From Balneola vulgaris DSM 17893 (GTDB taxonomy: Bacteria > Bacteroidota > Rhodothermia > Balneolales > Balneolaceae), in NCBI RefSeq assembly GCF_000375465.1, contig NZ_AQXH01000001.1:1077212-1141211 (forward strand): 64,000 nt of DNA. The letters are read 5' to 3'. Below are positions 9,119-17,545 of this stretch, in pieces. Made by a program: the position numbers and the translations under genes. Every line of letters begins with the position of its first letter. Position 1 is the stretch's first letter. Under the pieces are notes generated by a model, which saw only the letters and a list, made by a program, of their open reading frames with translations, made no database searches and was not told where the DNA came from.

Positions 9119-10145
9119 TAAAAATATGAAAAGCTCTTTGATGACTACCAAAGGTATTTTAAAACTCACCTGCATGTGTGGTGTTGGGTTATTGTTAGGC
9201 GCTTGTCGCGGACAAATCTCAGAGAAACCGCCTATTCATCCTAACATGAACATGGATCAGCAACCAAGAATGGAGGCTCAAGAAGTAAATAAGTTCTTTG
9301 AGGACAACCGTTCTATGCGCCAGCCCGTTGCTGGCACAGTTGCTCGTGGCCTCAAAAAAGATGATAAAGCTTATTACGAAGGTGTAGACGCCAATGGCGA
9401 ATGGGTTGAAGATATGCCCGTTGAAATCACTAGAGCTTTATTATACAGAGGACAAGATCGCTACAATGTTTATTGTGCACCTTGCCACGGTGGAACAGGT
9501 GACGGAAATGGTATCATTATGACTGGTAACTACGGTTATGTACCTGCTCCAACGTATCACCAAGCTCGTTTACGTGAAGCTACTGACGGTGAGTTATACT
9601 CAGCGATTTACAATGGTGTAAGAACCATGCCTTCGTATGCTACTCAAATTAAAGTTGAAGACCGTTGGGCTATCGTAGCTTATATCCGTGCTCTTCAAGA
9701 GTCTCAGAATGCATCTGAATCTGAATTAAGAGCTGAAGATGTAGATGTGGAGCAATTAGAAGCTGAATATACGGCGGAACAGGAGCGTTTAGCGGCACTT
9801 GCTGAGGCTCGTAAGCCAGAAAAAGAAGCTGAAGCCAGCATCGATCAAGGAAAGAAACTAGTACAACAGTATGCATGTGAGACTTGCCATAACGTGGACG
9901 GCACTCCAGGAGGTATTGGACCAACTTGGAAAGGCCTATTCGGCAGTCAATCACAAGGTATTAATGAAGCTGGTGAGACTATCACCATCAATAAAGACGA
10001 AGCCTATATCCGCGAATCTATTGTAGCTCCAGAAGCTAAAAAGACCGAAGGATACGAACAAGGCGTGATGGCTCCCTACGATTATCTATCTGAAACTGAG
10101 CTTGAGTCTTTGATCCTTTACATTAAATCTCTCAGCGATAACTAA
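9111..10145 (+). CDS. actE: Alternative Complex III subunit ActE with an additional C-terminal cytochrome c domain
   Basis: The ATG at 9111 is chosen because it overlaps the actD stop in ATGACTAA and leaves a lipoprotein signal ending at Cys32 (LLLGAC). The longer frame from 8982 only runs through actD. The 344-residue product has one CxxCH at about 122-126 (CAPCHGGTGDGNG), the usual ActE monoheme domain. After a Glu/Ala-rich linker (about 200-245) a second motif follows at about 256-260 (CETCHNVDG). Lipid-anchored monoheme ActE is the known form in ACIII. The appended second domain closely resembles the cytochrome c domain fused to CoxB in this operon (IRESI, then AK, EGY and VM). Confidence 0.92.
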   Translation: MTNKNMKSSLMTTKGILKLTCMCGVGLLLGACRGQISEKPPIHPNMNMDQQPRMEAQEVNKFFEDNRSMRQPVAGTVARGLKKDDKAYYEGVDANGEWVEDMPVEITRALLYRGQDRYNVYCAPCHGGTGDGNGIIMTGNYGYVPAPTYHQARLREATDGELYSAIYNGVRTMPSYATQIKVEDRWAIVAYIRALQESQNASESELRAEDVDVEQLEAEYTAEQERLAALAEARKPEKEAEASIDQGKKLVQQYACETCHNVDGTPGGIGPTWKGLFGSQSQGINEAGETITINKDEAYIRESIVAPEAKKTEGYEQGVMAPYDYLSETELESLILYIKSLSDN

Positions 10146-10168
10146 GAAAATAGCTTAATACATTTATA

Positions 10169-11374
10169 ATGAGTCATAAGCCAACCATTACCGATTCTTT
10201 AGAATTTCCCGCACAAAGCATGATACCTCGTGCTGCATTCGGGCTTGGATTTGCCGGATTGATTGCCAGCCTAATCGGCTATTTTCTTCAACCCGACCAA
10301 TTTTTCTTCTCATACATTGTAAGCTTTACCTTCTTTACAGGTATTGCCCTTTCATCTCTTATCATGATCATGTTACACCATATCACACGATCATCTTGGG
10401 GTGTAGTATTCAGAAGAATTCCAGAAGTATTCTCTTCTAACCTATTGTTATGGACTGTATTCTTCTTACCAGTAGTACTAGGTATTCATAACCTATACCA
10501 TTGGTCTCACGAAGATGTAGTTGCCGCTGATAAGATCCTTAAAGGTAAATCAGCATTCTTAAACACTCCTTTTTTCATCATCCGTCAAGTACTCTACTTT
10601 GCTATTTGGGGATGGTTAGGCCATAAATTATACAAAGCTTCTATAGAGCTAGATAAAACTGGCGATTGGGGCATCACTACCTTAATGAGAAAGATTAGTG
10701 CACCTGGTATCCCATTATTTGGACTATCAGTAGCATTTGCTGGCTTCGACTGGTTGATGTCTTTAGATCCACACTGGTTCTCTACTATGTTCGGTGTGTA
10801 TTTCTTCGCAATCAACTTCCAGGCATTCTGGCCAGTAATGATCTTGCTTGTATTTTTCTTACAGCGCCAAGGCTTACTCACAAACACCATCCAAAAAGTA
10901 CATATCTATGACTTAGGTGCTTGGTTCTTTGCCTTCACAGTATTTTATGCATACATCGCGTTTAGCCAGTTCTTACTCATCTACTACGCTAACCTTCCCG
11001 AAGAAACGCTTTGGTACTACCATAGATTAGAAGGCGGCTTTGAGTACATCGCATATGGCTTATTAATTTTCCGTTTTGCTCTCCCATTTGTGCTTCTGTT
11101 AAACAGAGAAACAAAGAAGAGCCGTTTAATGCTAACCATCGTGTCTATCATTGTACTGGTTATGCATTTCTTAGAAATTTACTGGATCTCGATGCCAGCA
11201 AACCACTCGGGTGATGCTCATGGTTTACACTTTAGCTGGATCGATATCGCAACCTTTTTAGGACTAGGTGGAATGTTCTTTGGTTTCTTCTTTAACAAGT
11301 TTAAGAAAGAAAGCATGGTACCACTGAATGATCCTAAAATGGATGACTGTCTATCAAAATCTTATCATCAATAA
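10169..11374 (+). CDS. actF: Alternative Complex III subunit ActF
   Basis: A 401-residue polytopic membrane protein with about ten helices, distantly related to ActC/NrfD. Typical family segments are the tryptophan/histidine stretch around FDWLMSLDPHWFSTMFGVY, SQFLLIYYANLPEET and HFLEIYWISMP. In ACIII, ActF packs against ActC and is thought to contribute a proton-conducting half-channel. The start ATG lies 23 nt after actE. The next gene begins 10 nt after its stop. Confidence 0.93.
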   Translation: MSHKPTITDSLEFPAQSMIPRAAFGLGFAGLIASLIGYFLQPDQFFFSYIVSFTFFTGIALSSLIMIMLHHITRSSWGVVFRRIPEVFSSNLLLWTVFFLPVVLGIHNLYHWSHEDVVAADKILKGKSAFLNTPFFIIRQVLYFAIWGWLGHKLYKASIELDKTGDWGITTLMRKISAPGIPLFGLSVAFAGFDWLMSLDPHWFSTMFGVYFFAINFQAFWPVMILLVFFLQRQGLLTNTIQKVHIYDLGAWFFAFTVFYAYIAFSQFLLIYYANLPEETLWYYHRLEGGFEYIAYGLLIFRFALPFVLLLNRETKKSRLMLTIVSIIVLVMHFLEIYWISMPANHSGDAHGLHFSWIDIATFLGLGGMFFGFFFNKFKKESMVPLNDPKMDDCLSKSYHQ

Positions 11375-11384
11375 TAGCTGAACT

Positions 11385-11924
11385 ATGTCGTCTAAGCACA
11401 GCGCAGAATTTAAAGCAAATATCGCTCTTGAAGCCATCAAGCTTCCAGTTGAAGAACTCGATGCCTTTGCAGAAAAACATGGGGTAACTAAAACCGAAGT
11501 ATTGGAGTGGGTTTCAGCTCTTAAAGCTAAATCCGCTAATATTTTTGAAGGATCAGCGGACTCTCATGGTGGACATCATCATGCCGTTGGTGAAGATGTA
11601 GAGCTTAAAACTCAGGATGAAGAACTAGCTCAAGCCGTAAATTTCGGTGTTCATAATGATGACCTGAACTACAAATCACTGACGTTCTGGACTACTTTCG
11701 GTACTGTATTAGTTATCGTTATTATTATCGGCCTAATCCAATTTGGAAAAGACAGCTACTTTAAAGCACAACAAAAAGCATCTTTCAACAGTGGTGAAAC
11801 TGAGATTGATGAAATAAAAGCTAAAGATGCGGAAACGCTCAATAGCTATGGTGTTGTTGATCTAGAAAACGGTGTATACCGTATCCCTGTAGACAAAGCT
11901 ATCGACAAAATAGCTGTAGACTAA
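11385..11924 (+). CDS. respiratory-operon membrane protein with transposase-like N-terminal HTH
   Basis: A 179-residue protein in three parts. Residues 1-50 (SAEFKANIALEAIKLPVEEL, then KHGVTKTEVLEWVSALK) read like the helix-turn-helix start of IS3-family OrfA transposases. A His-rich linker SHGGHHHAVG covers 60-69. One membrane helix lies at about 101-119, followed by a small soluble domain ending NSYGVVDLENGVYRIPVDKAIDKI. The YG-VD-GV-RIP-A-D signature recurs, from memory, in small single-helix proteins encoded in oxidase clusters, so the C-terminal half is probably the original oxidase-linked protein. There is no catalytic transposase domain. It is tightly placed between actF (10 nt) and sco (7 nt). 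DNA binding is not demonstrated; the N-terminal domain may be structural. Confidence 0.65.
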   Translation: MSSKHSAEFKANIALEAIKLPVEELDAFAEKHGVTKTEVLEWVSALKAKSANIFEGSADSHGGHHHAVGEDVELKTQDEELAQAVNFGVHNDDLNYKSLTFWTTFGTVLVIVIIIGLIQFGKDSYFKAQQKASFNSGETEIDEIKAKDAETLNSYGVVDLENGVYRIPVDKAIDKIAVD

Positions 11925-11931
11925 TATAATT

Positions 11932-12765
11932 ATGAATCGCTTTGCACTGTATGCCTTTATTACGCTTGCAGTGCTTTTTCTTTCTCCGTCAAGTTACGCA
12001 CAGGTTAACAGCAGTAACTTAGAAGCGCTGCAAGGTGTGGGTATCGATGAGAAATTAGGAGACTATATTCCTCTTGATGCCACTTTTTCCACCGTAGATG
12101 GTGACAGCATCCGTTTAGGCGATTTACTAGAGGAAGGCAAGCCTATCATTCTGAATCCACTGTACTACGATTGCCCAATGTTATGTGGACTTGTAGTTGA
12201 TGGTGTGATAGATGTGGTAGATGAGTTAGCATGGCAGCCCGGGAAAGATTATTTGATCATATCTTTTAGCATTGATCCTACCGAGAATCATGAACTCGCA
12301 AAAGAATATCGTACGAAGTATATCAATAAACTCACTTCAACTAATGCTGAAGAGGGATGGTATTTCTTAACAGGTAAAAAGAAGCAAATTGATGCGGTAA
12401 TCGAAGCCACTGGTTTTGAATACCGCGAAGTTCAAGGCACGGGTGAATATGCGCATACGGCGGCTATCATTATGTTGGCGCCAGATGGCAAAATAACTCG
12501 GTACCTGTATGGAATTCGGTACAAAGAGTTTGATGTACGAAATGCACTTTTTGAATCTGCTGATGGTGAAATTGGCAGTACAGTGAATAAAATTCTCATG
12601 TATTGTTATCAATACGATCCAGATTCAAACAGCTATGTACCCGTTGCTATGAATATAATGAAGCTCGGGGGCTTGGCTACACTAATAATTCTCGGTATAT
12701 TCCTGACTCTATTTTGGGTACGAGAAAGACGCAAAAAACAATCACAAAACATCGATTATAACTAA
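11932..12765 (+). CDS. SCO1/SenC-type copper chaperone for the CuA centre
   Basis: The 277-residue protein has an N-terminal signal peptide ending near SYAQ (24), a thioredoxin-like domain and a C-terminal membrane helix (about 240-262). The copper-binding pair is C81 and C85 in DCPMLCG, with a later His (about 175, in EYAHTAA) as third ligand. These are the hallmark residues of SCO proteins, which deliver copper to or reduce the CuA site of cytochrome oxidase subunit II. Its position directly before coxB, with a one-base TAATG overlap, supports that role. A C-terminal anchor in addition to the signal peptide is common in Bacteroidota SCO proteins. Confidence 0.88.
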   Translation: MNRFALYAFITLAVLFLSPSSYAQVNSSNLEALQGVGIDEKLGDYIPLDATFSTVDGDSIRLGDLLEEGKPIILNPLYYDCPMLCGLVVDGVIDVVDELAWQPGKDYLIISFSIDPTENHELAKEYRTKYINKLTSTNAEEGWYFLTGKKKQIDAVIEATGFEYREVQGTGEYAHTAAIIMLAPDGKITRYLYGIRYKEFDVRNALFESADGEIGSTVNKILMYCYQYDPDSNSYVPVAMNIMKLGGLATLIILGIFLTLFWVRERRKKQSQNIDYN

Positions 12766-13703
12766 TGGGCAGACTATTCGATTTTATGCTTCCTGAGGCC
12801 AAATCGCCTACAGCCGACAGCACCGACGCCTTATTTCACTTCATTAGTGAAGTGAGTCTAATTTTCCTAATCGGGATCGCATTTTCACTCCTCTATTTCG
12901 CTTTCAAATACAAGCGTAAATCAGAAGATGACAAAACACCTGTGATCACACATAATAACACACTTGAGATCACTTGGTCTGTGATTCCTCTACTAATCTG
13001 TTTTGTAGTATTTGGTTGGGGCTATACCGGATGGTTGAACTTAAAGTCTGTTCCTGATAATGCGTATGAAATTCAAGTATCCGCTTTCAAATGGGGCTGG
13101 ACCGTTAAGTACGAAAACGGTGCACAAACATTAAACGAAATCCATGTTCCTGAAGGGCAGCCTATTAAGTTAGTAATGCAATCTCAGGACGTACTTCACT
13201 CTTTCTTCGTGCCAGATTACCGCGTAAAACATGATGTAATCCCAAACCGATATACTTATGTATGGTTTGAAGCTAATGAAGTGGGTGAATCGATTGTATT
13301 CTGTACAGAATATTGCGGTACAGGGCACTCTGATATGTTAGCAAAAGTAATTGTACACACTGAAGAAGATTTTGACACTTGGTTAGAGCAAAATGGTGGC
13401 GGCGTTACAGGTACCCCAGCTGAGCAAGGTGAGCAACTCGTTTCTTTACAAGGTTGTGCAACTTGCCACTCTGTAGACGGCTCTCGCCTAATTGGCCCAT
13501 CGTTTAAAGGCCTTTGGGATAGCCAAGAAAACCTAACAGATGGCAGCACGGTTACAGTTGATGAAAACTACATCCGTGAATCTATTTTAAATCCTGCAGC
13601 TAAAATCGTTGAAGGTTACGACAACGTAATGAGCTCTTATGAAGGACGTATCTCAGACGATGAGATCACCAATATTATCGAATATCTTAAAACTCTGAAG
13701 TGA
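12765..13703 (+). CDS. coxB: cytochrome c oxidase subunit II with fused cytochrome c (caa3 type)
   Basis: Two N-terminal membrane helices (about 25-45 and 65-85) precede a cupredoxin domain with the CuA ligands [12 protein letters not shown] (C180, C184, H188, M191). A C-terminal cytochrome c domain follows, with CATCH at about 231-235. The 312-residue layout is that of caa3 oxidases, where the fused heme accepts electrons from an external or complex-bound cytochrome. The cytochrome domain is close to the extra domain of ActE in the same operon. The TAATG overlap with sco and the one-base gap to coxA indicate tight translational coupling. Confidence 0.95.
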   Translation: MGRLFDFMLPEAKSPTADSTDALFHFISEVSLIFLIGIAFSLLYFAFKYKRKSEDDKTPVITHNNTLEITWSVIPLLICFVVFGWGYTGWLNLKSVPDNAYEIQVSAFKWGWTVKYENGAQTLNEIHVPEGQPIKLVMQSQDVLHSFFVPDYRVKHDVIPNRYTYVWFEANEVGESIVFCTEYCGTGHSDMLAKVIVHTEEDFDTWLEQNGGGVTGTPAEQGEQLVSLQGCATCHSVDGSRLIGPSFKGLWDSQENLTDGSTVTVDENYIRESILNPAAKIVEGYDNVMSSYEGRISDDEITNIIEYLKTLK

Positions 13704-13704
13704 T

Positions 13705-15462
13705 ATGGCAACTGCTGAAGTATCTAATGTAAAAACGCTGAAAGTACAGCGATTTAAACCCTCTGATAATCCTGAAACGAACTGCTACACTGAAGAAAAA
13801 GGTGTTTGGGCATGGATGACTACCGTCGATCACAAGAAGATCGGTATCATGTATCTAGTGGCTGTAGCATTCTTCTTTGCCGTAGGTGGTGCGCTTGCTA
13901 TCCTTCTACGTACAGAGCTGTTAACACCTGCTAAAACTTTTATTGAAGCAGATACCTACAACCAGATTTTCACCCTTCACGGTGCAATCATGGTATTCTT
14001 TGTATTGGTACCGAGTATCCCAGCTGCTCTTGGTAACTTTATCTTACCGATTCAACTTGGAGCAAAAGACGTAGCCTTCCCGCGATTAAACTTAGCTAGT
14101 TTCTACATCTATGTAGCAGGTGCTATTTTTACTTTCATCGCTTTAGCGCAAAATGGTTTAGATACCGGTTGGACTTTCTATACTCCGTATAGTACACAAT
14201 CAACCACTAGTGTGATTTGGGTTACCATGGGTGTATTCATCCTTGGGTTCTCCTCTATCTTAACAGGTACCAACTTCATTACAACGGTACACAAGCTAAG
14301 AGCACCAGGTATCACTTGGGGTAAGCTTCCATTGAATATTTGGGCCTTATACGCTACTTCTATTATTCAGGTATTAGCAACTCCAGTACTTGCAATCACT
14401 GTTCTACTACTAACGATGGAGAAGTGGTTAGGCGTTGGTATTTTTGATCCTGCTATTGGTGGCGACCCTGTATTATTCCAGCATTTCTTCTGGTTCTACT
14501 CTCACCCGGCAGTATACATCATGATTGTACCTGGTTTCGGTATCATCTCTGAAGTAATCTCTACGTTCTCTAAGAAAACAGTATTTGGATACTGGGCGAT
14601 TGCACTTTCATCTCTAGCAATTGCATTCATTGGTTTCCTAGTTTGGGGTCACCACATGTTTACATCAGGTCAGTCTGCGATTGCAACGACTGTATTCTCG
14701 TTCTTAACATTCTTAGTTGGTATCCCAACGGGTATTAAGATCTTTAACTGGCTAGCTACGCTCTACAAAGGGTCCATCAAGATGGACACCCCTATGATCT
14801 ATGTATTTAGCTTCCTGTTTATTTTCTCTATCGGTGGTTTCACTGGTATTACGCTAGGTGCATTATCTGTAGATATTCACTTACATGATACGTACTACGT
14901 AGTTGCTCACTTCCACTATGTGATGATGGGTGGTACTTTAATTGCACTACTAGCTGGTTTACACTACTGGTGGCCAAAAATGACTGGTAAGATGTACAAC
15001 GAACGATTAGCTAAAATCGGTTCTGGATTCATCTTCATCGGGTTCAACATGACTTTCCTACCGCAGTTCATTATGGGCTCGCAAGGTATGCCACGTAGAT
15101 ATTATAACTACATCGATCAATTCACTCCATTCCACCAAACATCAACCATTGGTTCATACATTCTTGGTGTTGGATTCTTATTGATTCTGTATTACTTATT
15201 ACACTCTTTATTCAAAGGAGCACAAGCCCCAGCTAACCCATGGAATAGCCGTGGATTAGAATGGCAAGCAACTTCACCTCCTGACTTCCACAACTTCGAC
15301 CATACTCCGGTAGTAATTCATGGACCATATGATTACCACCAGCCAATGGAAGAGTTCCAGTTAGGACTAGCCGTAGAGGGCAACGGACACGATTCAACTC
15401 AAGAAGTTAAAGAAGTAGTTGATAGTGAACGTGAGCAATGGAAAAACTACAGCTTAGGCTAA
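13705..15462 (+). CDS. coxA: cytochrome c oxidase subunit I, A2-type
   Basis: The 585-residue heme-copper oxidase core has about twelve helices. Heme a and a3/CuB ligands are visible in [28 protein letters not shown] and [13 protein letters not shown]. The CuB His-Tyr pair is in the segment YSHPAVY. The A1 family has GHPEVY there with a proton-channel Glu, whereas this protein has the Tyr-Ser version used by A2-type enzymes such as Rhodothermus caa3. It reduces oxygen and pumps protons at the cytoplasmic membrane. The gene lies between coxB and coxC. Confidence 0.95.
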   Translation: MATAEVSNVKTLKVQRFKPSDNPETNCYTEEKGVWAWMTTVDHKKIGIMYLVAVAFFFAVGGALAILLRTELLTPAKTFIEADTYNQIFTLHGAIMVFFVLVPSIPAALGNFILPIQLGAKDVAFPRLNLASFYIYVAGAIFTFIALAQNGLDTGWTFYTPYSTQSTTSVIWVTMGVFILGFSSILTGTNFITTVHKLRAPGITWGKLPLNIWALYATSIIQVLATPVLAITVLLLTMEKWLGVGIFDPAIGGDPVLFQHFFWFYSHPAVYIMIVPGFGIISEVISTFSKKTVFGYWAIALSSLAIAFIGFLVWGHHMFTSGQSAIATTVFSFLTFLVGIPTGIKIFNWLATLYKGSIKMDTPMIYVFSFLFIFSIGGFTGITLGALSVDIHLHDTYYVVAHFHYVMMGGTLIALLAGLHYWWPKMTGKMYNERLAKIGSGFIFIGFNMTFLPQFIMGSQGMPRRYYNYIDQFTPFHQTSTIGSYILGVGFLLILYYLLHSLFKGAQAPANPWNSRGLEWQATSPPDFHNFDHTPVVIHGPYDYHQPMEEFQLGLAVEGNGHDSTQEVKEVVDSEREQWKNYSLG

Positions 15463-15505
15463 TCTAACTAAGAAATTAACAATAAAACTAAACGCGGAAA
15501 TCTAA

Positions 15506-16159
15506 ATGTCGAATCATTCAGTAGCACACGCATCACATGTTCAGCACCACTTTGTGGATTCTGACCAGCAGTTCGATGCAGCGAAAATGGGGATGTGGGT
15601 ATTCATCGTTAATGAAATTCTTTTCTTTGGCGGTTTATTCTGTGCATACATTGTCTTTAGGGCATGGTACCCCGATCTATTCACTCAAGCAGCAACCGAA
15701 CTCAACACCTTTTGGGGTGCTGTTAACACCGTAGTGCTTATCGGTAGTAGTTTAACGGTAGCAATGGCCATCCGCTCGGCTCAAAAGAATCAGAAAAGAG
15801 GAATCGAGATTAACTTACTAATCACAATAGCGTTGGCTTGTGTGTTCTTAGTAATTAAGTATTTCGAGTACTCGCATAAGATTCACATTGGTATCCTTCC
15901 AGGTGAAGGTCTGTATACCTATGATGGCATCGACCATCCGCTAGCCCACGTGTTCTTTAGCATCTATTACATCATGACTGGAATTCACGCACTTCACATT
16001 ATTGTGGGTATTGGACTTATGTTATGGATTTACGGCAAAGCTCGTAAAGGCGCTTTCAGCAGTGAATATTACACACATGTTGAGATCGTAGGACTTTACT
16101 GGCACTTAGTGGATGTGATTTGGATTTTCTTATTCCCACTACTTTACTTAATTGAATGA
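15506..16159 (+). CDS. coxC: cytochrome c oxidase subunit III
   Basis: A 217-residue polytopic protein with five to seven helices and the family segments KMGMWVFIVNEILFFGGLF, FFSIYYIMTGIHALHI and VEIVGLYWHLVDVIWIFLFP. Subunit III stabilises the oxygen-reducing core and probably helps proton uptake. A His-rich N-terminus (HSVAHASHVQHH) precedes the first helix. It starts 43 nt after coxA. Its stop lies just before the coxD ribosome-binding site. Confidence 0.95.
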   Translation: MSNHSVAHASHVQHHFVDSDQQFDAAKMGMWVFIVNEILFFGGLFCAYIVFRAWYPDLFTQAATELNTFWGAVNTVVLIGSSLTVAMAIRSAQKNQKRGIEINLLITIALACVFLVIKYFEYSHKIHIGILPGEGLYTYDGIDHPLAHVFFSIYYIMTGIHALHIIVGIGLMLWIYGKARKGAFSSEYYTHVEIVGLYWHLVDVIWIFLFPLLYLIE

Positions 16160-16172
16160 TAGGAGATTTAAA

Positions 16173-16490
16173 ATGAGCGCACACAAACACGAACATCACA
16201 TTTCTTCAGCAGGTCAACTTTGGGCTATCGGTATTGCCCTAACTGTACTTACTATTCTAACTGTAGTAGTAGCAAAGTACGTTGAGATTCCTGCTCCATT
16301 CGATATCATTGTAGCCCTAACTATTGCAGTGGGTAAAGCATTCTTAGTAGCTGCTTTCTTTATGAACCTCTACTGGGACACCAAATTCAATACTATGCTA
16401 TTAATTGGTGCATTTGCATTCTTCATTCTAATGGTTGCGGTAACCCTATTAGATACCTTATATCGAATTCCGGTAGTTCCTTCATTCTAA
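16173..16490 (+). CDS. coxD: cytochrome c oxidase subunit IV (small membrane subunit)
   Basis: A 105-residue protein with three membrane helices, matching prokaryotic oxidase subunit IV (COX4_pro-like). The family feature GKAFLVAAFFMNLYWD lies in the second to third helix. An upstream in-frame TTG at 16152 would overlap coxC, but AGGAG at 16161-16165, 7 nt before the ATG at 16173, clearly marks the start. It is the last gene of the respiratory operon and is followed by a terminator. Confidence 0.88.
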   Translation: MSAHKHEHHISSAGQLWAIGIALTVLTILTVVVAKYVEIPAPFDIIVALTIAVGKAFLVAAFFMNLYWDTKFNTMLLIGAFAFFILMVAVTLLDTLYRIPVVPSF

Positions 16491-16505
16491 CTACCTTCAA
16501 CACTT

Positions 16506-16540
16506 TTAAAAGCTCGGTCTATTTGATCGGGCTTTTTTTG
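16506..16540 (+). terminator. Rho-independent terminator of the act-cox operon
   Basis: AAAAGCTCGGTC pairs with GATCGGGCTTTT (two G-U pairs) around a short ATTT-type loop, followed by a run of seven T. It lies just after coxD. Confidence 0.85.
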
Positions 16541-16601
16541 TATACAGAAGTCTTCAAATTTGTACTTTCCCACTTACTAACCAAGAGTATTTGAATTAAC
16601 T

Positions 16602-17477
16602 ATGAGTTTATCTAAAACCACCCTCGGCAATTTTGAATTATACACCATTGAAACCGGCGACTTCAAATTAGATGGGGGAGCCATGTTTGGTGTTGTTCCG
16701 AAGACTTTATGGTCGAGAGGTATACCTGCAGATGAAAATAACCGCATTCAAATGACCATGCGCTGTTTGCTCATTAAATCAAATACTACTGGCCGTGTAT
16801 ACCTTATCGATAATGGAGTGGGCACTAAGTTCAACGAGAAGCTACAAGCCATTTATGAAATCGATTTTAGCACACACAGTTTAGCAGCTTCATTTAAGGA
16901 GCATGGTTTTAGCTTCGATGATGTAACCGACGTTATCTTTACTCACCTTCACTTCGACCATTGTGGCGCTACTACATATTACAATGAGCAAGGGGAAGCC
17001 GAGTATACATTTCCTAATGCAACCTATCATGTGCACAAAGAACAATGGGAAACCGCAACTAACCCTAATGCACGTGAAAAAGCGAGTTTCTTAAAAGAAA
17101 ACATTGATCCACTTAAGGAAACCAAGCATCTCAATTTGGTAGACGATGATGTGGTATATGAAGAAGGTTTAAGCACTATTGTTGTAAATGGCCATACTTT
17201 AGGGCAGCAACTTCCTCTTATTGAAGCGGATGGAAAGAAACTTTGTTTTGTGGCCGATTTATTAGCTACTCATGTACATGTACCTCTGCCTTGGGTAATG
17301 GGATATGATATGTACCCAGCTACTACTCTCAAAGAAAAAGAAGCCTTTCTACATCGAGCAGTAGAAGAATCAATTTATCTGTATTTAGAACATGATTACT
17401 ACAAAGAGATCATCACCCTTCAGCAAGACGGAAAGAAGGTAAAAGTTGCTGATTCTCTGACATTGAATGAGCTCTAA
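16602..17477 (+). CDS. metallo-beta-lactamase-fold hydrolase, lactonase-like
   Basis: A 291-residue cytoplasmic protein with the dinuclear metal motif HLHFDH in FTHLHFDHCGA (about 114-119). Further ligands are a His in NGHTLGQ, an Asp in FVADLLATH and a late His in LEHDYYKE. Overall it resembles the YtnP / N-acyl-homoserine lactonase-like branch, whose members open lactones, but many relatives have other substrates, so quorum quenching is only a possibility. It stands alone between two operons. No clear promoter was seen in the 60 nt upstream. Confidence 0.75.
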   Translation: MSLSKTTLGNFELYTIETGDFKLDGGAMFGVVPKTLWSRGIPADENNRIQMTMRCLLIKSNTTGRVYLIDNGVGTKFNEKLQAIYEIDFSTHSLAASFKEHGFSFDDVTDVIFTHLHFDHCGATTYYNEQGEAEYTFPNATYHVHKEQWETATNPNAREKASFLKENIDPLKETKHLNLVDDDVVYEEGLSTIVVNGHTLGQQLPLIEADGKKLCFVADLLATHVHVPLPWVMGYDMYPATTLKEKEAFLHRAVEESIYLYLEHDYYKEIITLQQDGKKVKVADSLTLNEL

Positions 17478-17545
17478 GCGACAATAATACACTGCATTTA
17501 CGGTTTTTTAGAGTAACTTAGTAGAGATTTTCTTTACTTGAACTC

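Noticed and set aside
11385-11530. Insertion-sequence OrfA fragment
   Set aside because: The HTH-like part continues in frame into a membrane protein. No inverted ends or DDE domain are present, so it is not an IS remnant.
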